Assembly: GCA_900128395.1 (NCBI GenBank) | Contig: LT650016.1 | Location: forward strand, 1 to 10,421 | Source: Stramenopiles sp. TOSAG23-2 | Taxonomy: Eukaryota; Sar | Reading direction: 5' to 3' | Length of the DNA stretch: 10,421 bases | Part shown: positions 1-7,440 of the stretch, piece by piece | How positions within the stretch are numbered: position 1 is the first letter of the stretch | How the letters are laid out: every line of letters begins with the position of its first letter | Notes under the pieces: model-generated | What the model saw: only the letters and a program-made list of their open reading frames with translations | Database searches by the model: none | Told to the model about the DNA's origin: nothing | Translations under genes and position numbers: made by a program

Positions 1-187
1 CACAATTTGTTATAAATAATATATACAGACGACTATACTGATATATATATATAGTCTCAGAATGTAAATCGATCATCTAAATAACAAAATAATTATTAAT
101 AGACACATAATTATTATAATTGGATGGTGGTTGATGAAGGTATAATCCGCATCATCATGCATACTGTATTACTAAATTTAAATTGAC

Positions 188-219
188 CTTGCCTGGCTTG
201 CCCAGCTTGCCCGGCTTGG
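188..219. repeat. GC-rich 9-bp tandem repeat, about 3.5 units
   Basis: Units CTTGCCTGG, CTTGCCCAG, CTTGCCCGG and a partial CTTGG follow each other directly. The block stands out from the surrounding AT-rich DNA. Its 10-mer CTGGCTTGCC recurs as the reverse complement GGCAAGCCAG at 7066-7075, in another spacer. Function is unknown; it could be a minisatellite or an upstream regulatory patch. Confidence 0.7.
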
Positions 220-298
220 AGGGAGAGTATATTAAAATTATGGGGTAATATCACTGTGACCTTGGACTGTTTTGATAATATCATACTATAATTTCAAT

Positions 299-316
299 AA
301 TAATAAGCTTATTATT
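299..316. repeat. 18-bp perfect palindrome
   Basis: AATAATAAGCTTATTATT reads the same on both strands. It lies about 310 bp upstream of the J-domain/channel start codon. Because the DNA is so AT-rich, such palindromes can arise by chance, so no function is assigned. Confidence 0.6.
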
Positions 317-623
317 GTGCTATTATTATTATTATATAGGAAATGTACATACTATAATACGCAACAAGAGAAGATATTTTTAAATAAATTCAATAATAAT
401 AAACTAGGTGCCTATAGTTAGTATACACCTGGTATACTCTTCGGTATGTACATATTATAATATTATACATCTCTGTATATAGATAGAGAGTAAAAGCAAA
501 TCATATACATAATAATAAAATTCAATAACTAGATATACAGTAAAAATAGAAGAATACAATTATTGGTTCACATATACATCTTTCACCACGACTTAACATA
601 AATTACTATAAGAAATATTCACA

Positions 624-2084
624 ATGGCAGCTAAAACAACAACAACAACAGACAAAAAAGGAAATAGAACAAGTTTCTATGGAAGGTTAGGCGTTCAACA
701 AGATGCAGATTTGGAAACCATCAAACATGCATATCATGATATAGCGAAGAAAAATCACCCAGATAAACAAAAGCAAAACAATATGGCTAATATTACAGGC
801 GTTGGTGAAATTGATTTTTCATTGATAACCGAAGCGTATGAAGTTCTTCAAGATCCAGTCAAACGCAAAGAATATGACTTAGCAATTAAAGAAGAACCTA
901 TTTGGGGAGAAAGACCGGGGAAACTATCTGGCAAGCCAGTGGACATAAGTGTTGTCCTACGAATTAATTCATGGCATATTAAAGTTCTTGATGGCCACGA
1001 ACATTTGGAAACATCAATAGGCATCTTATTAAAATGGCACGATCCCCGATTAGCAAATTGGGGCAGAAAGAATGTCCCAAAAGATTTATGGAAACCAGAA
1101 TTTTTTTCAAAACCTCTTCAAGTTGATCCTGCGCGTAAAGACGAGCCACCAACTATATTTAATCGAAATGTGGATGATGGTTGGTTAATGTGGGAAGTAC
1201 CACTAAAGCTACTATTATGGAATCTAGATGATGAATTTCATCGTTTATTGAATTTTCCATTTGATTCGTTACGATTAGATGCTTTTTTTTGCCTATCCAA
1301 TGAGTTACGATTGGAAAATAGAAATGATATACGGATGCATTTTAACAATAAAGACAAAAATAATGAACCTTACAACATATTTATGGATCCAAGTCACGAA
1401 AGAGGGGAATTTGTTTTGGAGGGAATATCATATGGCCTTGGAGATCATGCATCTCCTAATATGAAAAATCAAGAGTATGATGATGTTGTTATTTCATTTC
1501 ATTTACGTAGAAATCCTACTTTTTATATATGCAAAGCTCAAGTTCCTACGATTGCAATTGTATTGGTGTCGCTTTTAACATTTGTATATGATGGCGCAGA
1601 TCTTGGTGACAGGATGGAGACTGTTATGGGAATGTTCCTTACAAGTTTTGCAATTCAATGGACAGTAATGGAAAGATTACCTCCTACTCCATACTTACAT
1701 AATATTGATATATCACTGAATTCCGCGCTATTTGCAATGTTTTTAATTGCTATACTACATTGTATTAGTTATCGCATATCAAAAACTTCTGAAAGTGCGT
1801 CTGCTACATTTGATCAAATTGCCTGTGCAGCAGTTATTATTATATATTGTGGGTTACAATTATTTATTTATGTTAGGCATAAAAGATTATCTAAACTAAC
1901 CGGGAATCGCTTATTTAAAGAAGGTGGAGCATTTTATAATAAAATGGTTAGATTGCGAAAAGGTTCTTTATGGTATCGTCCTCTAACCTATGAAACGACA
2001 CAGATAGCATCAGATGGGCAGTCTTTTACCGAAGCAGAAGAATTGGGAGTTGGAATTCCAAGGAATGGAGACAGTGATTTTTAG
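624..2084 (+). CDS. J-domain protein fused to a pentameric ligand-gated ion channel (Cys-loop family) core
   Basis: This 486-residue protein has two recognisable parts. Residues about 16-86 are a J domain with the HPD motif at 45-47 (the Hsp70-stimulating loop) and a typical helix III/IV ending in QDPVKRKEYD. Residues about 107-300 resemble the ligand-binding domain of Cys-loop receptors: LLKWHDPRL at 135-143, LWKPEFF at 155-161 and FPFD at 211-214. Four membrane segments follow at about 305-322, 333-350, 365-383 and 397-417. M1 contains the family proline (P308). M2 has D329 at -1', R330 at 0', L339 at 9' and P353 at 23', as in the family. The paired cysteines of the animal Cys loop are absent, so it is a Pro-loop type like prokaryotic channels. 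No signal peptide is visible, and a basic tail of about 70 residues follows M4. The ATG context is good (A at -3, G at +4). Domain calls are firm; channel activity, ligand and location are inference. Confidence 0.85.
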   Translation: MAAKTTTTTDKKGNRTSFYGRLGVQQDADLETIKHAYHDIAKKNHPDKQKQNNMANITGVGEIDFSLITEAYEVLQDPVKRKEYDLAIKEEPIWGERPGKLSGKPVDISVVLRINSWHIKVLDGHEHLETSIGILLKWHDPRLANWGRKNVPKDLWKPEFFSKPLQVDPARKDEPPTIFNRNVDDGWLMWEVPLKLLLWNLDDEFHRLLNFPFDSLRLDAFFCLSNELRLENRNDIRMHFNNKDKNNEPYNIFMDPSHERGEFVLEGISYGLGDHASPNMKNQEYDDVVISFHLRRNPTFYICKAQVPTIAIVLVSLLTFVYDGADLGDRMETVMGMFLTSFAIQWTVMERLPPTPYLHNIDISLNSALFAMFLIAILHCISYRISKTSESASATFDQIACAAVIIIYCGLQLFIYVRHKRLSKLTGNRLFKEGGAFYNKMVRLRKGSLWYRPLTYETTQIASDGQSFTEAEELGVGIPRNGDSDF

Positions 2085-2184
2085 ATTTACCCACATAGAA
2101 ATTTATTTTATTATTTCATTAATAATTAATATTTGTATTCTCTGGTTTTACTGGTGGCGGCATTCCACTGCACTGGCATTCCCT

Positions 2185-2192
2185 TATAAATA
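2185..2192 (+). promoter_or_regulatory. TATA-like box, possible ADE2 promoter
   Basis: TATAAATA matches the TATA consensus and sits in a locally GC-richer patch, so it is more noticeable than the many AT runs elsewhere. It overlaps the left edge of the 18-bp palindrome. The distance to the ADE2 start codon (about 500 bp) is long for a compact genome, which weakens the call. Confidence 0.3.
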
Positions 2193-2208
2193 GAGAGGAT
2201 CCTCTCTA
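2191..2208. repeat. 18-bp perfect palindrome TAGAGAGGATCCTCTCTA
   Basis: This is a perfect inverted repeat with no spacer and mixed base composition, so chance is a poorer explanation than for the AT-only palindromes nearby. It may be a site for a dimeric DNA-binding protein or form a hairpin in RNA. It lies directly against the TATA-like box and within the GCATTCC cluster. Confidence 0.6.
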
Positions 2209-2692
2209 CATTCCTTGCATTCCAGGCATTCCAGCATTCAATACCCGCCGTCATGCCGTCATCCATCATCGATTGTGCACGATACTATACCGGTAATACA
2301 TCGAAAAACACCGAAAAACACAATAACAAAACTGGAAAATAAAAAAAACCCGCACACAACAAGCACCAGAGACAACAAAGAGGACTATACACCCCACCGA
2401 GAAAAAAAGAAGATTTACAATGCCAATAATTCTAATAATGTATATAATAATATTATTTTTTTTAACCTATAACTGTGGCTATAACCAGCTAAACCCACCA
2501 CATTTATATAAGCTAATAATAATAATGTAAAATAAATGCACTATGAGAAATAATTAATAATTTTCAAAATATTAAAGATATGCAAAGATTCAATATAAAT
2601 TAAAATGCAAATACTATATAATACATGTATATATATATATATAGGATTTACGAGAAAAAGCAATACAATACACATAAAGCAAAACAACAGAT

Positions 2693-4471
2693 ATGGAAAA
2701 ACAATACGATACAATACGTGTTGGTGTATTGGGTGGTGGACAATTAGGTCGAATGATGGCTATTGCAGGGCATAATATTAATGTGGAGGTAATACCACTC
2801 GATCCAAAAGGTCTTGCATCACCAGCTGGCCAAGTAGCAAGTAGTTGTGTGCAAGGCTCGTTTAAAGACCAAGAGAAAATTAAAATATTAGCAGAGAAGA
2901 TGTACCAACCTGGGGATGAAAGTAAACGCATTAAACGTGTTATGACAGTTGAAATTGAACACGTAAACTGTGATGCTATGGATGCAATACAAAGTTCGGA
3001 AAATATACCAATTTATCCAAGTCCTGCAACTGTTCGTTTGATTCAAGATAAATATGTACAAAAGGATCATATGAGGAAATCAACATTGAATATACCAACA
3101 AGTGATTTTCAAGTAATTAATAATGTCGAAGATGGTAAAAGTTTTGGTACTACATATGGATATCCATTTATGTTAAAAGCAAGAACAGATGCATATGATG
3201 GAAAAGGTAATTATGTCGTGAAAAATGAACAAGATGTTGAAAATGGTATAAATGATTTATCTCCTGCAACTTTATATGCAGAATCATGGTGTGATTTTGA
3301 TCGTGAAATCGCTGTGATGGTATTGCGTGGTAGAGATGATGCATTAGATACAATTGTAGTAAATTCAGAAAGTGGAGAAAATAGTGGATTGATTGCTGCA
3401 TATCCAGTCGTTGAATTTTCTGCAAAAGATTCTATTTGTCGTACCACTTTATGTCCAGCACAAATATCGAAGGAAACGGAGAAAAAAGCAATTGAAACTG
3501 CTATGAATGTAGTTCGCGCATTACCAAAAGGTGCTGTTGGTGTTTTTGGCGTTGAATTGTTTGCAATGAAAGACGGTAGTGTTTTATATAACGAAGTTGC
3601 ACCACGTCCACATAATTCTGGACATTATACGATTGAAGCATGTCAATGTAGCCAATTTGAAGCTCATTTAAGAGCAGTGACCGGTTTGCCATTTCCGAAA
3701 GATTTATCACAACGTGTTGGTGTATCAATAATGGTTAATACAGTAGGTTTAAAGTCTGAAGAATACTTTTCACGTTTAATCGATATTGAAGGTGCTGCAG
3801 GTCATTGGTATGGTAAAGATGCTTTACGCCTTGGAAGGAAAATGGGACATGTAACTATTTGCAATTCAACTATATCGAAATTAAACGAGTGTCTATTACC
3901 TGTTAAAGATATTTTAGATGAATCAAATGGTTTTCCAATATCAAAAGATGGACCACCAATTGGAATTATTATGGGTTCGGATTCAGATTTACCTACGATG
4001 AAAGCAGCGTCTGAAATTTTGAATTTTTTAAAAGTTCCACATGAAGTTACCGTAGTTTCCGCACATCGTACACCAAGACGCATGTATGAATACGCAGAGA
4101 GTGCACGTTCACGTGGTATTAAAGTCATCATAGCAGGTGCTGGAGGGGCAGCACATTTACCTGGCATGGTTGCTGCATTAACAACTTTGCCAGTTATTGG
4201 CGTACCAGTAAAAACTAGCACGTTAAATGGTATAGATAGTTTACTTAGCATTGTACAAATGCCACGTGGTATACCAGTTGCTACTGTAGCTATTGGAAAT
4301 TCTAAAAATGCTGGATTATTAGCAGCTAGAATGCTTGGTGCAATGGATGAAGATTTAGCAAATCGTATACAAAAATATCAAGAAGAATCTGCAGTGGAAG
4401 TCAAAGCAAAAGCAAGTAAATTAGAAGAAGTTGCAATGGATGAAGATTTAGCAAATCGTATACAAAAATAA
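2693..4471 (+). CDS. ADE2: Phosphoribosylaminoimidazole carboxylase (AIR carboxylase), PurK-PurE fusion
   Basis: This 592-residue enzyme carries out step 6 of de novo purine synthesis: AIR plus ATP and bicarbonate to N5-CAIR, then CAIR. The PurK part (about 8-400) begins with [12 protein letters not shown] (11-22), shows EIEHV at 87-91, an ATP-grasp region and [17 protein letters not shown] at 301-317. The PurE part (about 422-580) has GSDSD (428-432), SAHRTP (456-461), [12 protein letters not shown] (481-492) and [13 protein letters not shown] (523-535). This is class I PurE. It is the order found in fungal Ade2 and the plant enzyme. The C-terminus is odd: a 93-bp tandem duplication repeats residues 550-580, and one T-to-A change in the second copy (4471) makes a stop 11 residues into the repeat. 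The family-like tail, ending in FEYSWP, lies beyond the stop in the same frame to 4552. The catalytic domains are intact, so activity is likely kept. It converges with GMP synthetase. Confidence 0.95.
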   Translation: MEKQYDTIRVGVLGGGQLGRMMAIAGHNINVEVIPLDPKGLASPAGQVASSCVQGSFKDQEKIKILAEKMYQPGDESKRIKRVMTVEIEHVNCDAMDAIQSSENIPIYPSPATVRLIQDKYVQKDHMRKSTLNIPTSDFQVINNVEDGKSFGTTYGYPFMLKARTDAYDGKGNYVVKNEQDVENGINDLSPATLYAESWCDFDREIAVMVLRGRDDALDTIVVNSESGENSGLIAAYPVVEFSAKDSICRTTLCPAQISKETEKKAIETAMNVVRALPKGAVGVFGVELFAMKDGSVLYNEVAPRPHNSGHYTIEACQCSQFEAHLRAVTGLPFPKDLSQRVGVSIMVNTVGLKSEEYFSRLIDIEGAAGHWYGKDALRLGRKMGHVTICNSTISKLNECLLPVKDILDESNGFPISKDGPPIGIIMGSDSDLPTMKAASEILNFLKVPHEVTVVSAHRTPRRMYEYAESARSRGIKVIIAGAGGAAHLPGMVAALTTLPVIGVPVKTSTLNGIDSLLSIVQMPRGIPVATVAIGNSKNAGLLAARMLGAMDEDLANRIQKYQEESAVEVKAKASKLEEVAMDEDLANRIQK

Positions 4472-4524
4472 CAAGAAGAATCTGCAGTGGAAGTCAAAGC
4501 AAAAGCAAGTAAATTAGAAGAAGT
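4339..4524 (+). repeat. 93-bp direct tandem duplication at the ADE2 3' end
   Basis: Copy one is 4339-4431 and copy two is 4432-4524. The unit is 31 codons long, so the frame is kept. By eye there is one difference, T4378 against A4471, which turns a Tyr codon (TAT) into a stop (TAA). No microhomology is visible at the junctions. Confidence 0.95.
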
Positions 4525-4552
4525 AGGTCCGTTTGAATATTCGTGGCCTTGA
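4472..4552 (+). pseudogene. Untranslated remainder of the ADE2 C-terminal coding tail
   Basis: After the stop at 4469-4471 the ADE2 frame stays open for 26 more codons to a TGA at 4550-4552. The first part is the rest of the second copy of the 93-bp duplication; the last part (from 4525) is unique and encodes a tail ending GPFEYSWP. This is very likely the original C-terminus. It would be translated only by readthrough, or if the duplication or the A4471 base is an assembly or sequencing error. Confidence 0.8.
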
Positions 4553-4575
4553 AAAAATATTTGATTAATTTAAAT

Positions 4576-4581
4576 AATAAA
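4576..4581 (+). terminator. AATAAA, possible ADE2 poly(A) signal
   Basis: AATAAA lies 24 bp past the original TGA (4550-4552) and about 105 bp past the present stop, and is followed by a T-run. Position fits cleavage and polyadenylation, but the hexamer is common in such AT-rich DNA. Confidence 0.4.
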
Positions 4582-4881
4582 TTTTTTTGATATGCATACA
4601 TTGAGAAACAATTACGCGTGATCTCTACGTATTATTATCATACCACCCAACATGTATTATACGTCGTAAAAAAATGAAGGTGTCCCCTAATTTTGTGTAT
4701 CAGTGCCTATTTTATATTAGTAGTACATGATATATTTAATGCCTATTTAATACGTATCATAAAAAAATTTAAATATTAATGTGATGTGTGTGTTGTAAAA
4801 AAAGCTTCTTAAAAGGAGACTCTCTATAAAAATATATATGCATACTTTTCGTATATTTTTAAAATAATAAAATTTAAAAAA

Positions 4882-4902
4882 ATATACGAAGCGTTCGTAT
4901 AT
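4882..4902. repeat. Short perfect hairpin, 9-bp arms, GCG loop
   Basis: Arms ATATACGAA (4882-4890) and TTCGTATAT (4894-4902) surround GCG. A further TTCGTATATTTTT at 4848-4860 can pair with the left arm and its A-rich flank, giving an alternative, larger hairpin of about 16 pairs with a small bulge. The core TACGAAGCGTTCGTA recurs with one change at 8143-8157 in the other convergent spacer. A role in 3' end formation or as a protein site is possible but unproven. Confidence 0.7.
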
Positions 4903-4943
4903 ACGTATATATATTATCATAAATGTATTACACAACATGCATG

Positions 4944-5147
4944 TGTACACAATTTTATTCCCACTCTATAGTTGCAGGTGGTTTTGAGCTAACATCATAA
5001 CATACCCTATTAATGCCTTTTACTTCATTTATAATACGAGTTGATTGTACACAATTTTATTCCCACTCTATAGTTGCAGGTGGTTTTGAGCTAACATCAT
5101 AACATACCCTATTAATGCCTTTTACTTCATTTATAATACGAGTTGAT
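4944..5147 (-). repeat. 102-bp direct tandem duplication at the GMP synthetase 3' end
   Basis: The copies are 4944-5045 and 5046-5147, and I see no difference between them. On the minus strand the upstream copy (5046-5147) holds the last 29 codons and stop of the functional gene; the downstream copy repeats these with its own stop at 4955-4957. The unit is a multiple of three. No microhomology is visible at the borders. Confidence 0.95.
4955..5045 (-). pseudogene. Duplicated, untranslated C-terminal fragment of GMP synthetase
   Basis: This is the downstream copy of the last 29 codons plus stop of GMP synthetase, lying after the functional stop (5057-5059) in the presumed 3' UTR. It has no start codon and no separate role. 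It would be in frame with the gene, but the intact stop prevents reading into it. Confidence 0.85.
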
Positions 5148-6273
5148 ACTTTTCCCAATACTTCATATGGCATATGATACCAATCTGCTGTCATAAAATC
5201 AGATGTCTGTACAGCACGTAAAGCAATTACTTTTTCATAGGTACGCCCATCACCCATCACACCAACAGATTTACAAGGCAATAAAACAGCAAATGCTTGA
5301 CCAATATCTTGATATATACCTGCTTTTCGGATCTCTTCTATAAAAATACTATCTGCTGCTTTTAACATTTCCAACCCTTCTCGTTGTACATCACCTAACA
5401 TACGAATGGCAAGACCAGGTCCAGGAAATGGGTGCCTCCATATACTATTTGGCTCAATGCCAATTTCCAAACCTAATGCACGTACTTCATCTTTGAAAAA
5501 TAAACGCAATGGCTCAATTAATTCCATATCCATTCGCTCTGGCAAACCACCAACATTATGATGTGTTTTAATAGTTGCAGAAGGACCTTTGTAAGATACA
5601 GATTCAATCACATCAGGATACAACGTACCTTGTAATAAAAATTTTGCATTATCAATTTTTTTCGCTTCTGCTTCGAATACTTCAATGAATGTATGGCCAA
5701 TAATTTTTCGTTTTTTCTCTGGTTCTGATACACCTTTCAATTTATTTAAAAATAAATCTACAGCATTTACACAACGTACATTGACACCACATTTATTATT
5801 TAAACGATTTAATACTTCCTCCGCTTCATCTTTACGTAATAATCCGTTGTCGACTAATATAGCATGGAAGCGATGTCCAATAGCTTTAGTCATTAATACA
5901 GCAGCGACGGTACTATCAACACCACCACTTACTGCACCAATTACAACACCATCTTCTCCAACTTGTTTTTTTATATTATCCATCATCTGTTGAACAAGAT
6001 TTGTCATCGTCCATTTTGTTTCACACCCACAAATATTTACTACAAAGTTACGTAATAATGTTTTGCCTTTAGGCGTATGTGTAACTTCTGGATGGAATTG
6101 TATACCATATTGTTTTTTTTCCACATTTGCAATTGCTGCATATGGTGAGTTGCCACTGCTACCTATTACTTTAAATCCAGTTGGTAAATTTTTCACTTTA
6201 TCACCATGACTCATCCATACTTGAAATTCATTTCCTAAGCCTTCCAACAATTTATTATTGCTATTATTATTGC

Positions 6274-6306
<33 letters not shown>

Positions 6307-6727
6307 CACCATTAATTGTTTGAACATTTGCAAATCCATATTCGCGTTTATCACTAGCTGCAACTTCACCCCCAGCACTGTATGCAATTTGTTGTAAACC
6401 ATAACAAATACCCAATAATGGGATCTTGTTATTGCTTAGAAATGTAAATATTTCGTTTGCAGGATGTGGTGCACCTTCTTCATAAACGGAATGTGGACCA
6501 CCAGAAAATATAATACCTTTTAAACGTGAACCAAACTGTTTCAAGTATTTTACATCAACAAGGCAACTTTGTAATTCACAATATACATTTGCTTCACGAA
6601 TTCTCCTAGCAATCAAATGAGAATATTGACTACCAAAATCCAAAATGATAATAGTATCATGAGTAGAAGCTACTTGTGCCTCATCTAATGCAAATGAATT
6701 TGCTTCCGATATTGCGTTTGCTGCCAT
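5057..6727 (-). CDS. GUA1: GMP synthase (glutamine-hydrolysing)
   Basis: This 556-residue cytosolic enzyme makes GMP from XMP, ATP and glutamine, the last step of guanine nucleotide synthesis. The class I glutamine amidotransferase domain (about 25-232) starts with LDFGSQYSHLIARRIRE, a eukaryotic/fungal-type sequence, and has the nucleophile in GICYG (C108), with H212 and E214 in FHPE completing the triad. The ATP pyrophosphatase domain follows with the PP-loop SGGVDST at 267-273. The C-terminal domain has HPFPGPGLAIR (432-442) and ends in KPPATIEWE as expected. Residues about 142-158 are an Asn/Ser run (ten Asn, then Ser-interrupted) inserted in the amidotransferase domain between the nucleophile and the catalytic His. 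This accounts for part of its length above the roughly 525 residues usual for the family. The ATG has A at -3 and G at +4. The 3' end is duplicated downstream. It converges with ADE2. Confidence 0.97.
6241..6305 (-). repeat. AAT trinucleotide repeat coding an Asn/Ser run
   Basis: On the minus strand, AAT/AAC codons broken by two AGC codons encode the low-complexity insert in GMP synthetase. It keeps the frame. Such runs are typical of very AT-rich genomes and change length easily by replication slippage. It lies between conserved blocks and probably forms a surface loop. Confidence 0.85.
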
Positions 6728-7017
6728 TTTTGCGTAAAACTTTTGTTTTAAATTTATTATTATACTTATTATTTGTTATATAATTATTTACCAACTACTA
6801 ATATTTTCAAAATGTATAATGGAATGAATTTTTGTTGTATTGATTAAGTGATAATATATATGTAATTATATATATATACAGGATAATAATGTAGGTATTA
6901 TAATATTATCCTTTCTCGACATACATTCATACATAGTATTATGTATTCCATATATTATATAAGATTATTAAAATAGATATGAATAGTGCAATAATTAATA
7001 ATGAAAGGTGCAAAGAA

Positions 7018-7075
7018 GCCAGCTGGCCAGCCAGCCGAAGAAAGCAAACCAGCAAGCCTTACCAGGGCAAGCCAG
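7018..7075. repeat. GC-rich patch with CCAGC / GCAAGCC motifs
   Basis: The patch is full of CCAGC and GCAAGCC words in otherwise AT-rich DNA. It shares the 10-mer GGCAAGCCAG (7066-7075) with the repeat at 188-219, in opposite orientation. It lies about 290 bp upstream of GMP synthetase and about 510 bp upstream of the DUF4396 start. It may be a relic of the same dispersed GC-rich repeat or a regulatory patch. Confidence 0.5.
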
Positions 7076-7429
7076 CAAATAGGCACCATAATATCTTACC
7101 TGGTGGTACAGTATCGATAGTATTAGGTAGGGCCAATACAATGGTAAATGAATTCAATACTAATAGTCCTGAGTGAGTTCTGGGAGTTGTCTATTTCAAC
7201 AATTTGTTAAAATATAGTATGACATATGTGCATATGTAGTATTTTCCCATTGTCCTTATAGTTATAAATTGTTGATTTTTTCACGATGATACACAAGCGT
7301 GTAAATTCCTATTGTCCTTATTTATTATAAATTTTAAGAAGTTGCGTGGTTGTGGGAGGGACTAAAATTAACACACAGGACTATGGCATCCCACCGGGCT
7401 TTAATTCAATAAAATATATAATAATTATA

Positions 7430-7440
7430 CTTTTTTTTAG
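7430..7440 (+). promoter_or_regulatory. Candidate 3' splice site of a 5' UTR intron
   Basis: A C followed by an unbroken T-run ends in TAG, a good pyrimidine tract plus acceptor, 148 bp before the DUF4396 start. A GTGAGT at 7173-7178 could be a donor, but I see no convincing CTAAC-like branch site at the usual distance. The AG is directly followed by GTAAAT, which could instead be a donor. Confidence 0.2.

Larger units (their letters stand above)
1..623. other. AT-rich spacer upstream of the J-domain/channel gene
   Basis: No coding region is supported here. The stretch is strongly AT-rich and holds a GC-rich 9-bp tandem repeat (188-219), an 18-bp perfect palindrome centred on AAGCTT (299-316), and a 17-bp near-repeat (343-359 and 446-462, one mismatch, starting ATGTACAT). 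The last part before the ATG at 624 is A-rich with few G, as expected for a 5' leader. I see no clear TATA box that can be set apart from the general AT background. Confidence 0.6.
2159..2240. repeat. GC-rich patch with five GCATTCC-type motifs
   Basis: GCATTCC occurs at about 2160-2166, 2176-2182, 2217-2223 and 2226-2232, and GCATTCA at 2234-2240. The motifs flank the palindrome at 2191-2208, two on the left and three on the right. Their spacing is not constant, so this is a motif cluster, not a strict tandem repeat. It could be a binding-site cluster in the ADE2 promoter; that is inference from position. Confidence 0.45.
2085..2692. other. Spacer between the J-domain/channel gene and ADE2
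   Basis: Both flanking genes point right, so this holds the 3' end of the first and the promoter and leader of ADE2. It contains a GC-richer patch (about 2150-2300) with repeated GCATTCC motifs, an 18-bp palindrome and a TATA-like box. After this it becomes A-rich. An open frame of about 85 codons (2215-2472) starts with TTG, not ATG, and shows no family resemblance, so it is not called. If the TATA-like box is real, the ADE2 leader would be close to 480 nt and could hold a 5' UTR intron, but I cannot identify one. Confidence 0.5.
4553..4943. other. AT-rich convergent spacer between ADE2 and GMP synthetase
   Basis: No coding region is supported. The stretch lies between the two duplicated gene ends. 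It holds a likely ADE2 poly(A) signal (4576-4581), a long imperfect hairpin and a short perfect hairpin that share the TATACGAA/TTCGTATA motif (4848-4902), and otherwise A/T runs. Confidence 0.6.

Noticed and set aside
2215-2472. 85-codon open frame upstream of ADE2
   Set aside because: It starts with TTG, not ATG, has low-complexity AT-driven composition towards its end and resembles no protein family. It probably lies in the ADE2 leader or promoter.
3802-4251. 149-codon open frame on the minus strand inside ADE2
   Set aside because: It is antisense to the conserved PurE domain and has no family resemblance; ADE2 explains the sequence fully.
4747-4950. 67-codon minus-strand open frame in the convergent spacer
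   Set aside because: It is AT-rich, dominated by Phe/Tyr/Ile codons and overlaps the hairpins; it also has no family resemblance.
6979-7176. 65-codon open frame with ATG in the divergent spacer
   Set aside because: Its content comes from the GC-rich CCAGC/GCAAGCC patch, it has no domain or hydrophobic pattern, and splicing at GTGAGT (7173) to the acceptor at 7440 would run into a stop (GAG TAA).
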